A stretch of DNA of 64,000 bases. Source: Vibrio tasmaniensis. GTDB lineage: Bacteria; Pseudomonadota; Gammaproteobacteria; Enterobacterales; Vibrionaceae. The notes below the pieces were generated by a model. It was not told the origin of the DNA. It made no database searches and saw only the letters and a program-made list of their open reading frames with translations. The DNA lies in contig NZ_AP025511.1 of assembly GCF_024347635.1 (NCBI RefSeq), positions 372,001 through 436,000 of the forward strand, given 5' to 3'. Positions 17,275 through 25,882 of the stretch are shown here, piece after piece; within the stretch, counting starts at the first letter, position 1, and each line of letters begins with the position of its first letter. A program made the translations under genes and the position numbers.

Positions 17275-17850
17275 TTAAATCGCGAAGCAAAAACCTAGGT
17301 TATAGTCTTCGCCATTCTTTGCCGTGAACTCTTTATCTTCACTTGATGCGTTCGGTCGGCCGCTTTCATCACCTTTCACTAGGCTCACCCAATGACGGAT
17401 ACCAGAAGAAGAACGGCTAGCTTCAGTTTGGCTAAACATGGTGCATGTCTCTAGCTGGATATCTTGAATATCAACTAACTCCAAGTGACCAGTGCCTCTA
17501 CGAGCACCGATTGTCACTTCAACGTGTGTACCACTTTCATCACGAAATAGGATTGAAGAAGGCTTAGACTTATCGCCCGTGAAAGCAACAAAGTGCTTCG
17601 CTCTTTTTAGGCCAGTATGTTCGCCATTTTTGAAGTAAACCTGAACATGTCGGTAGTCGATCTCATAGCTCACTGCGTCTTCGTGTGAACCAGCTTCAAG
17701 AGGAAATAGAGTATCAAGCAACTGTTTCGCCATTTTCTGTTTTTCGAGCTGCTTGTCTGCTTTCACCATTTCTACGGCAAAGACAGCTTCAGCAATAAAT
17801 GTTGAATGGTTTCTGTGAAGTTCTGTTTTGTCTAGTGTCAGCATATTCAT
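17275..17850 (-). CDS. Free-standing homologue of the malate synthase G insertion domain
   Basis: A 191-residue cytoplasmic protein that I align by eye with malate synthase G encoded 2.1 kb away. Residues 44-63 (LLDTLFPLEAGSHEDAVSYE) match [20 protein letters not shown] at residue 175 of that enzyme; FVAFTGDKSKPSSILF (87-102) matches [16 protein letters not shown] (222-237); HWVSLVKGDE matches [24 protein letters not shown] near the end matches [14 protein letters not shown] (from 322). The match covers the alpha/beta domain inserted in the enzyme's barrel. The barrel strand with [11 protein letters not shown] is replaced by a shorter Ser-rich linker, and no catalytic residues remain. Function is unknown; it is divergent from gabD. 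Confidence 0.7.
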   Translation of the reverse strand: MNMLTLDKTELHRNHSTFIAEAVFAVEMVKADKQLEKQKMAKQLLDTLFPLEAGSHEDAVSYEIDYRHVQVYFKNGEHTGLKRAKHFVAFTGDKSKPSSILFRDESGTHVEVTIGARRGTGHLELVDIQDIQLETCTMFSQTEASRSSSGIRHWVSLVKGDESGRPNASSEDKEFTAKNGEDYNLGFCFAI

Positions 17851-17884
17851 AATCTTTCCCTCTTACGGCTTTGAATTTCATGTA

Positions 17885-17905
17885 GGTCAAAAATCCTGAT
17901 TGACC
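17885..17905. promoter_or_regulatory. Inverted repeat GGTCAA-N9-TTGACC
   Basis: Perfect six-base arms about 35 bp upstream of the start of the MSG-domain gene; could be an operator for that gene. Confidence 0.35.
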
Positions 17906-18225
17906 CTTTTCAAAATTGTTCTTTACTGTGTTGCTTCCATGTATTTCATACTACTTGTATTTCACAAACAATTTCACAACAAAAATTTCACAGTGTTAAT
18001 TTTACTAAATTGCTTTTTTACACAAACCGGAATTTCGTGGCCAAGCCCTTTATCTAACTGGGTTGAGGGCTCAGTAGGAGTACTTTTATGTGTTGTTTGA
18101 ATTTGTGTAATAACCGACTCAATCACAGTCAAAACGCACGCTATGGTAATCATTTCAGGAAAAAGGGGAGGTGTTTTCGTATTGAAAACAAAAAAAACAC
18201 TGTATTATTGAATAGTAACCATAAG

Positions 18226-18252
18226 CTTCGACCAATGAACATCTGGTCGAAG
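18226..18252. promoter_or_regulatory. Perfect inverted repeat upstream of gabD (operator candidate)
   Basis: CTTCGACCA (18226-18234) and TGGTCGAAG (18244-18252) are perfect nine-base arms with a nine-base spacer. It lies just downstream of a -10-like TATTAT (18203-18208) and 67 bp before the gabD start, a position typical of a repressor site. There is no T-run, so it is not a terminator. Confidence 0.5.
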
Positions 18253-18318
18253 TCACTCTAGCTCTCACCGACCCACACATAAGCAACACGCAATAGCTAT
18301 CATCAATAAGGAATCACG

Positions 18319-19746
18319 ATGCTAAACATTAAGAATCAGCAGTTACTCTCTTTTATGGTGACAGAAGCGAATAATGCAGTTGCAGTCACCAATCCAGCAA
18401 CGGGTGAGCTTATTGGATATGCGCCTATTTCATCTAAGGTAGAATTAGACAGCGCTATCGAACGTGCGCATGTTGCGCAGAAAGAGTGGGCAAAAACTCC
18501 TGCTAAATCTCGTGCTGCATCACTACACCGTTGGCACCAACTGATCCTTGAAAACAAGGATGATCTTGCTCGAATCATGACGATTGAACAGGGCAAGCCG
18601 TTAGCGGAAGCGACAGGCGAAGTCGTGTATGGGGCTAGCTTTATTGAGTGGTTTGCAGAAGAAGCGAAGCGTACTTACGGTGATTCCATCCCTAGCACGG
18701 TTGCAGGAAAACGCTTGGTGACCATCAAGCAGCCTATTGGAGTTACGTGTGCGATTACGCCATGGAACTTCCCTATTGCAATGATCACTCGTAAAGCAGC
18801 ACCTGCCCTAGCTGCTGGTTGTAGCTTTGTAGTAAAACCTTCAGATGAGACACCGCTTTCTGCATTTGCTGTAGTTGAACTGGCTTATCAAGCAGGTATT
18901 CCAAAAGATCTACTTAAAGTCGTACTCGGTGATAGCCCTGAACAGATTGGTGAACTTTTCACATCACATCCACTGATCAAAAAGATCTCTTTTACAGGAT
19001 CTACCCGCGTTGGAAGTATCTTGATGGCTCAGGCTGCAAAAGGTATCAAACGCACCTCAATGGAACTTGGCGGCAACGCACCATTTATTGTTTTTGACGA
19101 TGCCGACATCGATGCAGCCGTTCAAGGTGCAATGGCTTCTAAATTCCGTAATGCTGGTCAAACTTGTGTCTGTGCAAACCGATTCTACGTTCATAGCAAG
19201 GTACACGATGAGTTTGTCGCTAAATTCGATCAAGCAGTTCAACAGCTTAAGGTTGGCAACGGTTTAGATGAAGATGTCACCGTTGGTCCTGTTATCAGTC
19301 AGAATGCTAAGAACAACATCAGAGCATTAATAGACCGAGCGATTGAGCAAGGTGCTACACCTGTCACTCCAATGAAAGATCTTGATGGGCTTTTCCTTCA
19401 GCCTGTCATTCTTAAAAATGTGAAACACAGCATGGACATTGTTCAGCAAGAGATCTTTGGTCCTGTCGCTCCTGTCATGAAATTCGAAACTGACGAAGAG
19501 CTTATTGAAATGGCAAACGACACTATTTACGGTTTGGCGTCGTACTTCTACAGTCAGAACATTCATCGAGTATGGAACATCGCGGAAGCACTTGAGTACG
19601 GTATGGTCGGCATAAATGATGGCCTAATCTCAACCGAAGTCGCGCCTTTCGGCGGGGTTAAACAATCAGGTATTGGCCGTGAAGGCGCTAAAGAAGGCAT
19701 CGATGAGTACATGGATATTAAGTACTTATGTTTTGGTAGTGATTAG
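18319..19746 (+). CDS. gabD: Succinate-semialdehyde dehydrogenase
   Basis: Oxidises succinate semialdehyde to succinate with NAD(P), feeding the TCA cycle. It is a 475-residue aldehyde dehydrogenase with PWNFPIAMITRK, FTGSTRVG, the general base E249 in MELGGNAP and the catalytic C283 in NAGQTCVCANR. The second cysteine two residues later is typical of GabD. AAGGA precedes the ATG. Its upstream region carries a perfect inverted repeat. The 3' end overlaps three 17-bp DNA repeats. No aminotransferase partner (gabT) is adjacent, so the source of the substrate is not clear here. Confidence 0.88.
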   Translation: MLNIKNQQLLSFMVTEANNAVAVTNPATGELIGYAPISSKVELDSAIERAHVAQKEWAKTPAKSRAASLHRWHQLILENKDDLARIMTIEQGKPLAEATGEVVYGASFIEWFAEEAKRTYGDSIPSTVAGKRLVTIKQPIGVTCAITPWNFPIAMITRKAAPALAAGCSFVVKPSDETPLSAFAVVELAYQAGIPKDLLKVVLGDSPEQIGELFTSHPLIKKISFTGSTRVGSILMAQAAKGIKRTSMELGGNAPFIVFDDADIDAAVQGAMASKFRNAGQTCVCANRFYVHSKVHDEFVAKFDQAVQQLKVGNGLDEDVTVGPVISQNAKNNIRALIDRAIEQGATPVTPMKDLDGLFLQPVILKNVKHSMDIVQQEIFGPVAPVMKFETDEELIEMANDTIYGLASYFYSQNIHRVWNIAEALEYGMVGINDGLISTEVAPFGGVKQSGIGREGAKEGIDEYMDIKYLCFGSD

Positions 19747-19787
19747 GTTTTAGTAGTAACTAGGCTTTGGCGTAACTAAGCCTGACT
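19737..19787 (+). repeat. Three 17-bp tandem repeats spanning the gabD stop codon
   Basis: Units 19737-19753, 19754-19770 and 19771-19787 share TAGTAACTAGGCTTTGG with few changes. The first unit contains the last two codons and the stop TAG. Confidence 0.65.
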
Positions 19788-19867
19788 CTTAGACATCAGC
19801 AAGCTTAAACATCGAATAGCCCTACTAACACCTATCTACTCCGTTTCCCCGCACACTAAAAAAATTC

Positions 19868-19896
19868 AAAAAAAAGCCGCGCTATAAAAGCGCGGC
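19868..19896 (-). terminator. Terminator after malate synthase
   Basis: Minus-strand stem GCCGCGCT/AGCGCGGC with five-base loop followed by TTTTTTTT. Confidence 0.85.
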
Positions 19897-19971
19897 ACCT
19901 TGGGCTCGGTTAAAAGGGGTTTCTTTTTTTTAGTATTTTACATTCTCTGTTTTTGTTATTGGGTTGCTTCG

Positions 19972-22155
19972 CTATTCCTGTGCTTTCAGTTTTAGACGCA
20001 TCGCGTGCAGCACTGGCTCAGTGTAACCACTCGGTTGAGCGCAGCCTTCGAATACCAGCTGGCAAGCCGCTGAGAAAGCAATGCTGTTTTCAAAATCTGG
20101 CGCCATATTGCGGTAGCTAGAATCACCTGCGTTTTGCTCATCAACCACTGCGGCCATGCGCTTCATGGTTTTCATTACTTGGGCTTCATCGCAAATGCCG
20201 TGGCGTAACCAGTTAGCAATGTGTTGACTCGAAATACGCAATGTCGCACGATCTTCCATCAAACCTACATCGTTAATATCTGGCACCTTCGAGCAGCCAA
20301 CGCCTTGGTCAATCCAACGAACCACGTAACCAAGAATACCTTGCGTGTTGTTATCCAATTCGTTTTGGATATCTTGAGCGGTCAGCTTTTGATTACCTAA
20401 TAGCGGAATAGTCAGGATATCGTCGACATTCGCTCTCACTCGCTCACGAAGCTCTTTCTGACGGCTTGGTACACTCACCTTGTGATAATGCAGCGCATGC
20501 AACGTCGCGGCAGTTGGAGAAGGAACCCAAGCGGTATTAGCACCCGCTTGAGGATGTCCGATTTTCGCGTCCATCATCTTCGCCATATTGTCTGGCTCTG
20601 GCCACATACCTTTACCAATCTGGGCTTTACCTTGCAGGCCACAAGCTAAGCCAAGATCAACGTTCTGATCTTCGTATGCGCCAATCCAAGTCATGGTTTT
20701 CAGTTGTGTTTTAGGAGCAAATGGTCCCGCTTCCATGCTGGTGTGAATTTCATCACCCGTTCGATCTAAGAAACCTGTGTTGATGAACACAACACGATCT
20801 TTAGCCGCTCGAATACATTCTTTAAGGTTAACTGAAGTACGACGCTCTTCGTCCATGATGCCAACTTTGATCGTGAATCGATCTAACCCTAATGCATCTT
20901 CAATGCGGCCAAACAATTCATTGGTGAACGCGACTTCTTCAGGACCATGCATCTTAGGTTTTACAATATTGATGCTGTTCGCAGTCGAGTTTTGGTAAGC
21001 GCTATTGCCTTTCAAATCGTGCATTGCGATGAGCGAGGTGATCATGCCATCCATAATGCCTTCAGGAACTTCGTTACCGTCAGCATCAATAATGGCAGGG
21101 TTAGTCATTAGGTGGCCCACATTGCGGATGAACAACATGCTACGACCTTTAAGTGAAATCTCACCACCCGTCACACTGGTGTATTGGCGATCTGGATTCA
21201 AGCTACGAACAATGGTTTTGCCGTTTTTCTCTAGTGATTCTTGTAGATCACCTTTCATCAAACCTAACCAGTTACGATAAGCCAGTGCTTTATCTTCACC
21301 ATCAACCGCAGCTACCGAATCTTCGCAATCCATAATGGTGGTGAGAGCCGATTCCACCAGCACGTCTTTAATACCAGCCACATCAACGCTGCCAATTGGT
21401 GCGCTCGGATCAATTTGAATTTCGATATGCAAATTATTATGTTTCAGCAGAATGCTTGAAGGTGCACTCGCATCACCTTGATAACCAATGAACTGGTTAC
21501 GATCAATCAGGGTGACTTCTTCGCCGTTATCTAAGGTCGCTGTCAATGTATTGCCAATGCTGACATTGCTGATGCTGTATTTGGTCACGTCTTTATGAGA
21601 AACGCCATTTAATGGTGCTGCATCATCAAGGAACTCACGCGCATAAGTCACTACTTTTGCGCCACGTACTGGGTTAAAACTTCCACCCTTTTCCGCGCCG
21701 TCACTTTCACTGATGACATCGGTGCCGTAGAGCGCATCGTATAAACTACCCCAACGCGCGTTGGCTGCGTTAAGTGCAAAACGTGCATTCATAATTGGTA
21801 CTACAAGCTGTGGCCCCGCTTGTGTTGCAATTTCAGGCTCAACGCTGGCGGTCGTTACTTGAAAGTCATCGCCCTCAGGAACTAGGTAGCCAATCTGTTG
21901 TAAGAACTGCTTGTACTCAGCCGCATCCAGAGTCTGGCCTGCACGCTCTTGGTGCCAAACATCAATTTGATGTTGAAGGTCTTCACGCTTAATAAGCAAT
22001 GCGCGGTTCTTGGGAGCCAAGTCAACAAGGATGGCTGCAAAAGATTGCCAAAAGTCCTCGGCGATAATGCCCGTTCCAGGAATTACCTGCTCATTAATTA
22101 ATTGGTAGAGGGTGCTATCAATGTTCAAGCTTCCCTGTTGAATACGACTGCTCAT
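19972..22155 (-). CDS. glcB: Malate synthase G
   Basis: Second enzyme of the glyoxylate shunt: condenses glyoxylate with acetyl-CoA to malate. The 727 residues match the large monomeric G form (E. coli GlcB 723). Visible are the barrel segment [18 protein letters not shown] (near 270), MHGPEEVAF, the metal/active-site block [18 protein letters not shown] (near 430), [15 protein letters not shown] and [14 protein letters not shown]. The alpha/beta insertion domain is complete. AGAGAG precedes the ATG. It follows the LysR gene by 117 bp on the same strand with a 21-bp palindrome between them, so it may have its own regulated promoter. Confidence 0.96.
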   Translation of the reverse strand: MSSRIQQGSLNIDSTLYQLINEQVIPGTGIIAEDFWQSFAAILVDLAPKNRALLIKREDLQHQIDVWHQERAGQTLDAAEYKQFLQQIGYLVPEGDDFQVTTASVEPEIATQAGPQLVVPIMNARFALNAANARWGSLYDALYGTDVISESDGAEKGGSFNPVRGAKVVTYAREFLDDAAPLNGVSHKDVTKYSISNVSIGNTLTATLDNGEEVTLIDRNQFIGYQGDASAPSSILLKHNNLHIEIQIDPSAPIGSVDVAGIKDVLVESALTTIMDCEDSVAAVDGEDKALAYRNWLGLMKGDLQESLEKNGKTIVRSLNPDRQYTSVTGGEISLKGRSMLFIRNVGHLMTNPAIIDADGNEVPEGIMDGMITSLIAMHDLKGNSAYQNSTANSINIVKPKMHGPEEVAFTNELFGRIEDALGLDRFTIKVGIMDEERRTSVNLKECIRAAKDRVVFINTGFLDRTGDEIHTSMEAGPFAPKTQLKTMTWIGAYEDQNVDLGLACGLQGKAQIGKGMWPEPDNMAKMMDAKIGHPQAGANTAWVPSPTAATLHALHYHKVSVPSRQKELRERVRANVDDILTIPLLGNQKLTAQDIQNELDNNTQGILGYVVRWIDQGVGCSKVPDINDVGLMEDRATLRISSQHIANWLRHGICDEAQVMKTMKRMAAVVDEQNAGDSSYRNMAPDFENSIAFSAACQLVFEGCAQPSGYTEPVLHAMRLKLKAQE

Positions 22156-22206
22156 AAAATCTCTCTCAAGCTAACTGATGACTACTCAATAAATCTACGC
22201 AACCGA

Positions 22207-22227
22207 CATAAATTTAGCTAATTTATG
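22207..22227. promoter_or_regulatory. Palindromic operator candidate before malate synthase
   Basis: CATAAATT-N5-AATTTATG is a perfect eight-base inverted repeat 52-72 bp upstream of the malate synthase start. A near copy (ATAAATT-N5-AATTAT) lies upstream of aceA at 23252. Confidence 0.6.
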
Positions 22228-22272
22228 CCAGTTATATTGGATATTCACACAAAAAATACCCTACAAATTGTG

Positions 22273-23226
22273 TTATTCCGTCACTCCACTCTCGATTTCA
22301 TTAGCGACACTTTTAATCAAACGACGCATCCACTGATGGTCTGGATTGGTTTGTAGCAATGGACTCCATGCCATCTTCACCTCAAAGGGTTCAATCGCAA
22401 ATGGCGCAGGCTTGATCAACAATCTAGGGTTATTGCGCTGCAGTTGAGCCGCTTTGGTAGGAATAGTAAGGATCAGATTCTTTTGTTGTGCGAAAAGAAT
22501 CGCCGACAAGTAGTGTCGAGTAAACACCGTGATATTGCGCGTTTTACCAATGCGCATTAATGCTTCATCTATCCAACCGAGCTTTTGTGCTTCACTTGGG
22601 TTGATCCCAACTCCAGTCCCCATTCCTGTCTTACTTACCCAGATATGTTGCGCCTTTAGATAAGACAAAAGTTCGAAATTGTCGGCGATTGGGTTGTCAC
22701 AACTAAATAGACAAGAAAACCCGTCGTGCCAAAGGCTCATCTGATGAAACGACTGAGGAATATCGTCAAATCGGTTGATAATTATATCAACAGTACCTTG
22801 CTCTACATCCTGATAACTCACGTCACTTGGCGTCATGATATCCAGTCGTATCTTCGGTGCTATCTCGCTCAGTTTTTTCAATAAAGGCTGAATAATGGTC
22901 GACTCTGCATAGTCACTCGCCATGATACGAAACACGCGTTCACTGTCTTCGGCATTAAATTCCGTGGTCGGCTGCAGTGTCTTTTCTACATTCGCCAAGA
23001 TGTTTCTAATCAGTGGCTGCAACTTATGTGCGCGTTCGGTCGGTATCATCCCTTCGCTTGTTCTCACCAGTAGTGGGTCTTCAAACAGATCTCGTAATCG
23101 GCGAAGGCCATTACTCATGGCTGGCTGAGTAATGCCTAATTGATGTGCTGCTCTTGTAACGTTTCTTTCACGTAGCAACATGTCTAAATACACAAGTAAA
23201 TTAAGGTCTATACGAGCAATATTCAT
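22273..23226 (-). CDS. LysR-family regulator of the glyoxylate genes (probable)
   Basis: A 317-residue LysR regulator: N-terminal winged helix-turn-helix (LLVYLDMLLRERNVTRAAHQ, LGITQPAMSNGLRRLRDLFE, residues 9-48) and a substrate-binding-like effector domain. The N-terminal style (MNIARIDLNLLVYLDMLL) places it in the NodD-like/LeuO-like subgroup. It is divergent from aceA (130 bp apart) and upstream of malate synthase, and matching inverted repeats stand before both enzymes and its own start, so control of the glyoxylate shunt and of itself is likely. The effector is unknown. Confidence 0.88.
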   Translation of the reverse strand: MNIARIDLNLLVYLDMLLRERNVTRAAHQLGITQPAMSNGLRRLRDLFEDPLLVRTSEGMIPTERAHKLQPLIRNILANVEKTLQPTTEFNAEDSERVFRIMASDYAESTIIQPLLKKLSEIAPKIRLDIMTPSDVSYQDVEQGTVDIIINRFDDIPQSFHQMSLWHDGFSCLFSCDNPIADNFELLSYLKAQHIWVSKTGMGTGVGINPSEAQKLGWIDEALMRIGKTRNITVFTRHYLSAILFAQQKNLILTIPTKAAQLQRNNPRLLIKPAPFAIEPFEVKMAWSPLLQTNPDHQWMRRLIKSVANEIESGVTE

Positions 23227-23251
23227 AAGAAAAATACCGAATATAATAACT

Positions 23252-23269
23252 ATAAATTAACAAAATTAT
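23252..23269. promoter_or_regulatory. Operator candidate between the LysR gene and aceA
   Basis: ATAAATT-AACAA-AATTAT has the same left arm and the same five-base spacer as the palindrome before malate synthase (22207-22227), with one T missing from the right arm. Confidence 0.55.
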
Positions 23270-23356
23270 CACATGCATGGTTATTATTTGTCCATAGCAA
23301 AGTTTTAATCCAAGCCAATTTGGCAACCATACCCCACGTGAAACTAAGGAATAGTT

Positions 23357-24955
23357 ATGTCGCAAATTACACAAGATATCGAAAAGATTGAAGTTGCAAA
23401 AAGCGCTGCAGGTGCACCATGGGATACAATTAACCCTGAATCTGCTGCTCGTATGCGAGCTCAAAACAAATTCAAAACAGGTCTGGATATCGCGCAATAC
23501 ACTGCAGATATCATGCGTGCGGATATGGCGGCTTACGATGAAGACAGCTCTCAATACACTCAGTCTCTGGGCTGCTGGCATGGTTTCATCGGCCAACAAA
23601 AGCTGATTTCGATTAAGAAGCACTTTGATGGCAAAACAGACCGTCGTTACCTATACCTTTCTGGTTGGATGGTGGCAGCACTTCGCTCTGATTTTGGTCC
23701 ACTTCCAGACCAATCTATGCATGAGAAAACCTCGGTTGCTGGCCTAGTAGAAGAGCTATACACCTTCCTACGCCAAGCAGATGCTCGTGAACTAGGTGGT
23801 TTATTCCGTGAACTAGATGCAGCTCGTGAAGCGGGCGATGTAAACCTACAAGACCGTATCCAAGACAAAATCGACAATCACGTTACACACGTGGTGCCAA
23901 TCATTGCCGATATCGATGCGGGTTTCGGTAACGCAGAAGCGACCTACCTAATGGCTAAGCAGATGATTGAAGCGGGCGCGTGTTGTCTACAGATTGAAAA
24001 CCAAGTAGCCGATGAGAAGCAATGTGGTCACCAAGACGGCAAAGTAACGGTTCCTCATGCTGATTTCCACGCAAAACTTCGCGCACTTCGTTACGCTTTC
24101 CTTGAACTAGGCATCGACAACGGCATCATCGTTGCTCGTACCGATTCACAAGGTGCTGGCCTAACAAAAGAAATCGCGGTAGTGAAAGAGCCGGGCGATC
24201 AAGGTGACATCTACAACTCATACCTAGATGTTGAAGAGATTGATGTTGCTGATATGGCTGAAGGCGATGTTTGCTTCAACCGTGATGGCAAGCTAGTTCG
24301 ACCTAAGCGTCTACCTTCAGGCTTATACCAATTCCGCGAAGGTACTGGTGAAGATCGCTGTGTGTTCGACTGTATTGAAGCAATCAACGCGGGTGCTGAC
24401 CTACTTTGGATTGAGACTGAGAAACCACACATTGGTCAAATCAAAGAGATGATGGACGGCGTACGTGAAGTACACCCTAACGCGAAACTGGTTTACAACA
24501 ACTCTCCATCATTCAACTGGACGCTAAACTTCCGTCAACAAGCATACGATGCGATGGCAGCAGAAGGTAAAGATGTTTCCGCTTACGACCGTGCAAGCCT
24601 AATGAGCGCGGAATACGATGAAACTGAACTATCTGCAAGCGCTGACGAGAAGATCCGTACATTCCAAGCAGATGCATCACGTGAAGCGGGTATTTTCCAC
24701 CACTTAATTACTCTGCCGACTTACCACACTGCGGCGCTGTCTACTGACAACCTTGCGAAAGAGTACTTCGGTGACCAAGGCATGTTGGGTTACGTTGCGA
24801 ATGTTCAACGTAAAGAGATTCGCCAAGGTATCGCATGTGTTAAACACCAAAACATGTCTGGTTCAGACATGGGTGATGACCACAAAGAGTACTTTGCTGG
24901 TGAGAACGCACTAAAAGCAGCAGGTGAAGCGAATACGTCTAACCAATTTGATTAA
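23357..24955 (+). CDS. aceA: Isocitrate lyase
   Basis: First enzyme of the glyoxylate shunt: splits isocitrate to succinate and glyoxylate. The 532-residue length marks the longer bacterial subclass (E. coli AceA has 434). The catalytic cysteine C223 is in DEKQCGHQDGKV; other family blocks are IADIDAGFGNAEATY, ARTDSQGAGL and YNNSPSFNWTLNF. AAGGA precedes the ATG. It is divergent from the LysR gene. The stop codon lies inside the first of three 20-bp tandem repeats, followed by large hairpins. Confidence 0.96.
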   Translation: MSQITQDIEKIEVAKSAAGAPWDTINPESAARMRAQNKFKTGLDIAQYTADIMRADMAAYDEDSSQYTQSLGCWHGFIGQQKLISIKKHFDGKTDRRYLYLSGWMVAALRSDFGPLPDQSMHEKTSVAGLVEELYTFLRQADARELGGLFRELDAAREAGDVNLQDRIQDKIDNHVTHVVPIIADIDAGFGNAEATYLMAKQMIEAGACCLQIENQVADEKQCGHQDGKVTVPHADFHAKLRALRYAFLELGIDNGIIVARTDSQGAGLTKEIAVVKEPGDQGDIYNSYLDVEEIDVADMAEGDVCFNRDGKLVRPKRLPSGLYQFREGTGEDRCVFDCIEAINAGADLLWIETEKPHIGQIKEMMDGVREVHPNAKLVYNNSPSFNWTLNFRQQAYDAMAAEGKDVSAYDRASLMSAEYDETELSASADEKIRTFQADASREAGIFHHLITLPTYHTAALSTDNLAKEYFGDQGMLGYVANVQRKEIRQGIACVKHQNMSGSDMGDDHKEYFAGENALKAAGEANTSNQFD

Positions 24956-25007
24956 TCGCTAACACTCTTGATTAGTCGCTAGAACTTTTGATTAATCGCT
25001 AGAACTA
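24948..25007 (+). repeat. Three 20-bp tandem repeats spanning the aceA stop codon
   Basis: Units at 24948-24967, 24968-24987 and 24988-25007, consensus TTGATTAATCGCTAGAACTY, with only a few differences. The aceA stop TAA (24953-24955) is inside unit one. Confidence 0.85.
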
Positions 25008-25010
25008 AAG

Positions 25011-25097
25011 CCTCCCCCGCCCTTCTCTCTTACTTAGGTAAGATCCGGGGGAAGGCTTTGAGATAAAGCTTGTACTGCCGGCTTTATCTCAAAGCCT
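25011..25097 (+). terminator. aceA 3' hairpin region, possibly two alternative stems
   Basis: A perfect 17-bp stem joins 25053-25069 and 25081-25097 with an 11-base loop. Its left arm overlaps CGGGGGAAGGC (25047-25057), which can instead pair with GCCTCCCCCG (25010-25019). No T-run follows, so it may be an RNA-stabilising or processing element and not a standard terminator. Confidence 0.55.
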
Positions 25098-25208
25098 CAG
25101 ATTTGTGTTCCACACCACGGTTAACCGAACAACTTCTGTTTAAGCTAACTGTATACATATTTGTTCATATTCCTATTTGTTGAGATTCTTATTTTTTTGA
25201 GAGTGCCT

Positions 25209-25802
25209 ATGACTTCAATACCGACACACCTACAAGATGCAAAAACACTGCTGTCAGAAAATGGTTTCGCGACGGGTAATACTTGGTATCACGGCACATC
25301 CTCAGCCCTGCTTGCTTCAATCCAAGGCCAAGGGCTGAAACGTTCAGGAGACAAAGCACTCAATGAAGCAGCTTCAAAAACCATGGCAACGATTGGCAAT
25401 AACTACACAGAATCCGTTGAACCCGTCTTCTTAACTCAAAGTAAAGAACTGGCCTATTACTGGGCTCAGCAAACCATTCGCGAGCGCAGCACTCGTTTTG
25501 AGGGTGAAGAGCGCCCTATCGTATTAGCAGTCAATCTATCTGAAAAACAACAAGCCAAAGTAAGGCCTGACGTTGGCGCAATGAGCCTGTTAATGATGAG
25601 TGTTGGTGAGCAATTCATGGCTCATCTCACTGAAATTTATCAAGCCCACAACATTGCAGGCCCCGATATCGAACTGCGCACTGCGGATCGTATGGACTAT
25701 CTCAATAAACTTGGAATGGCCTACATTGATGAAGACATCAGCCGTGCTTGTGTGCAAGAGCTTTATGAACCAGAGCTGTCAGAGCCGGAACTAACCAGTT
25801 AA
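25209..25802 (+). CDS. ADP-ribosyltransferase-like fold protein (tentative)
   Basis: A 197-residue soluble protein. The N-terminal part has the pattern of ART/PARP/KptA-type folds: WYHGTSSALLASIQGQGLKR (His-Gly-Thr motif near residue 28), then VFLTQSKELAYYWAQQTI (second motif with Y and A) and PIVLAVNLSE as a following strand. A third-motif acid residue is not obvious; ELRTADRMDYLNKLGMAYI is a candidate. No signal peptide and no toxin partner nearby. I choose ATG 25209; the frame is open to a TTG at 25161 that would add a hydrophobic 16-residue stretch. The last residues EPELSEPELTS come from a 15-bp duplication (25767-25796). Function unknown. Confidence 0.6.
   Translation: MTSIPTHLQDAKTLLSENGFATGNTWYHGTSSALLASIQGQGLKRSGDKALNEAASKTMATIGNNYTESVEPVFLTQSKELAYYWAQQTIRERSTRFEGEERPIVLAVNLSEKQQAKVRPDVGAMSLLMMSVGEQFMAHLTEIYQAHNIAGPDIELRTADRMDYLNKLGMAYIDEDISRACVQELYEPELSEPELTS
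25767..25796 (+). repeat. 15-bp in-frame duplication at the C terminus
   Basis: GAACCAGAGCTGTCA and GAGCCGGAACTAACC encode EPELS and EPELT just before the stop codon. Confidence 0.6.
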
Positions 25803-25834
25803 TAAAGTTCATTACGTAAGCAATATTCAGAATG

Positions 25835-25865
25835 AAAAATGGCTCCTAATCTAGGAGCCATTTTT
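25835..25865. terminator. Bidirectional terminator
   Basis: Thirteen-base arms AAAAATGGCTCCT/AGGAGCCATTTTT with a five-base loop, between convergent genes. Confidence 0.9.
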
Positions 25866-25882
25866 AAGTGTGACGTTATTTA

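Noticed and set aside
17900..18100. Hydrophobic 66-codon frame upstream of gabD
   Set aside because: Starts at TTG without a ribosome site in an AT-rich promoter region; hydrophobicity follows from base composition.
23201..23623. 140-codon minus-strand frame over the start of aceA
   Set aside because: Runs through the aceA start and into the LysR gene region; codon content and overlap mark it as a shadow.
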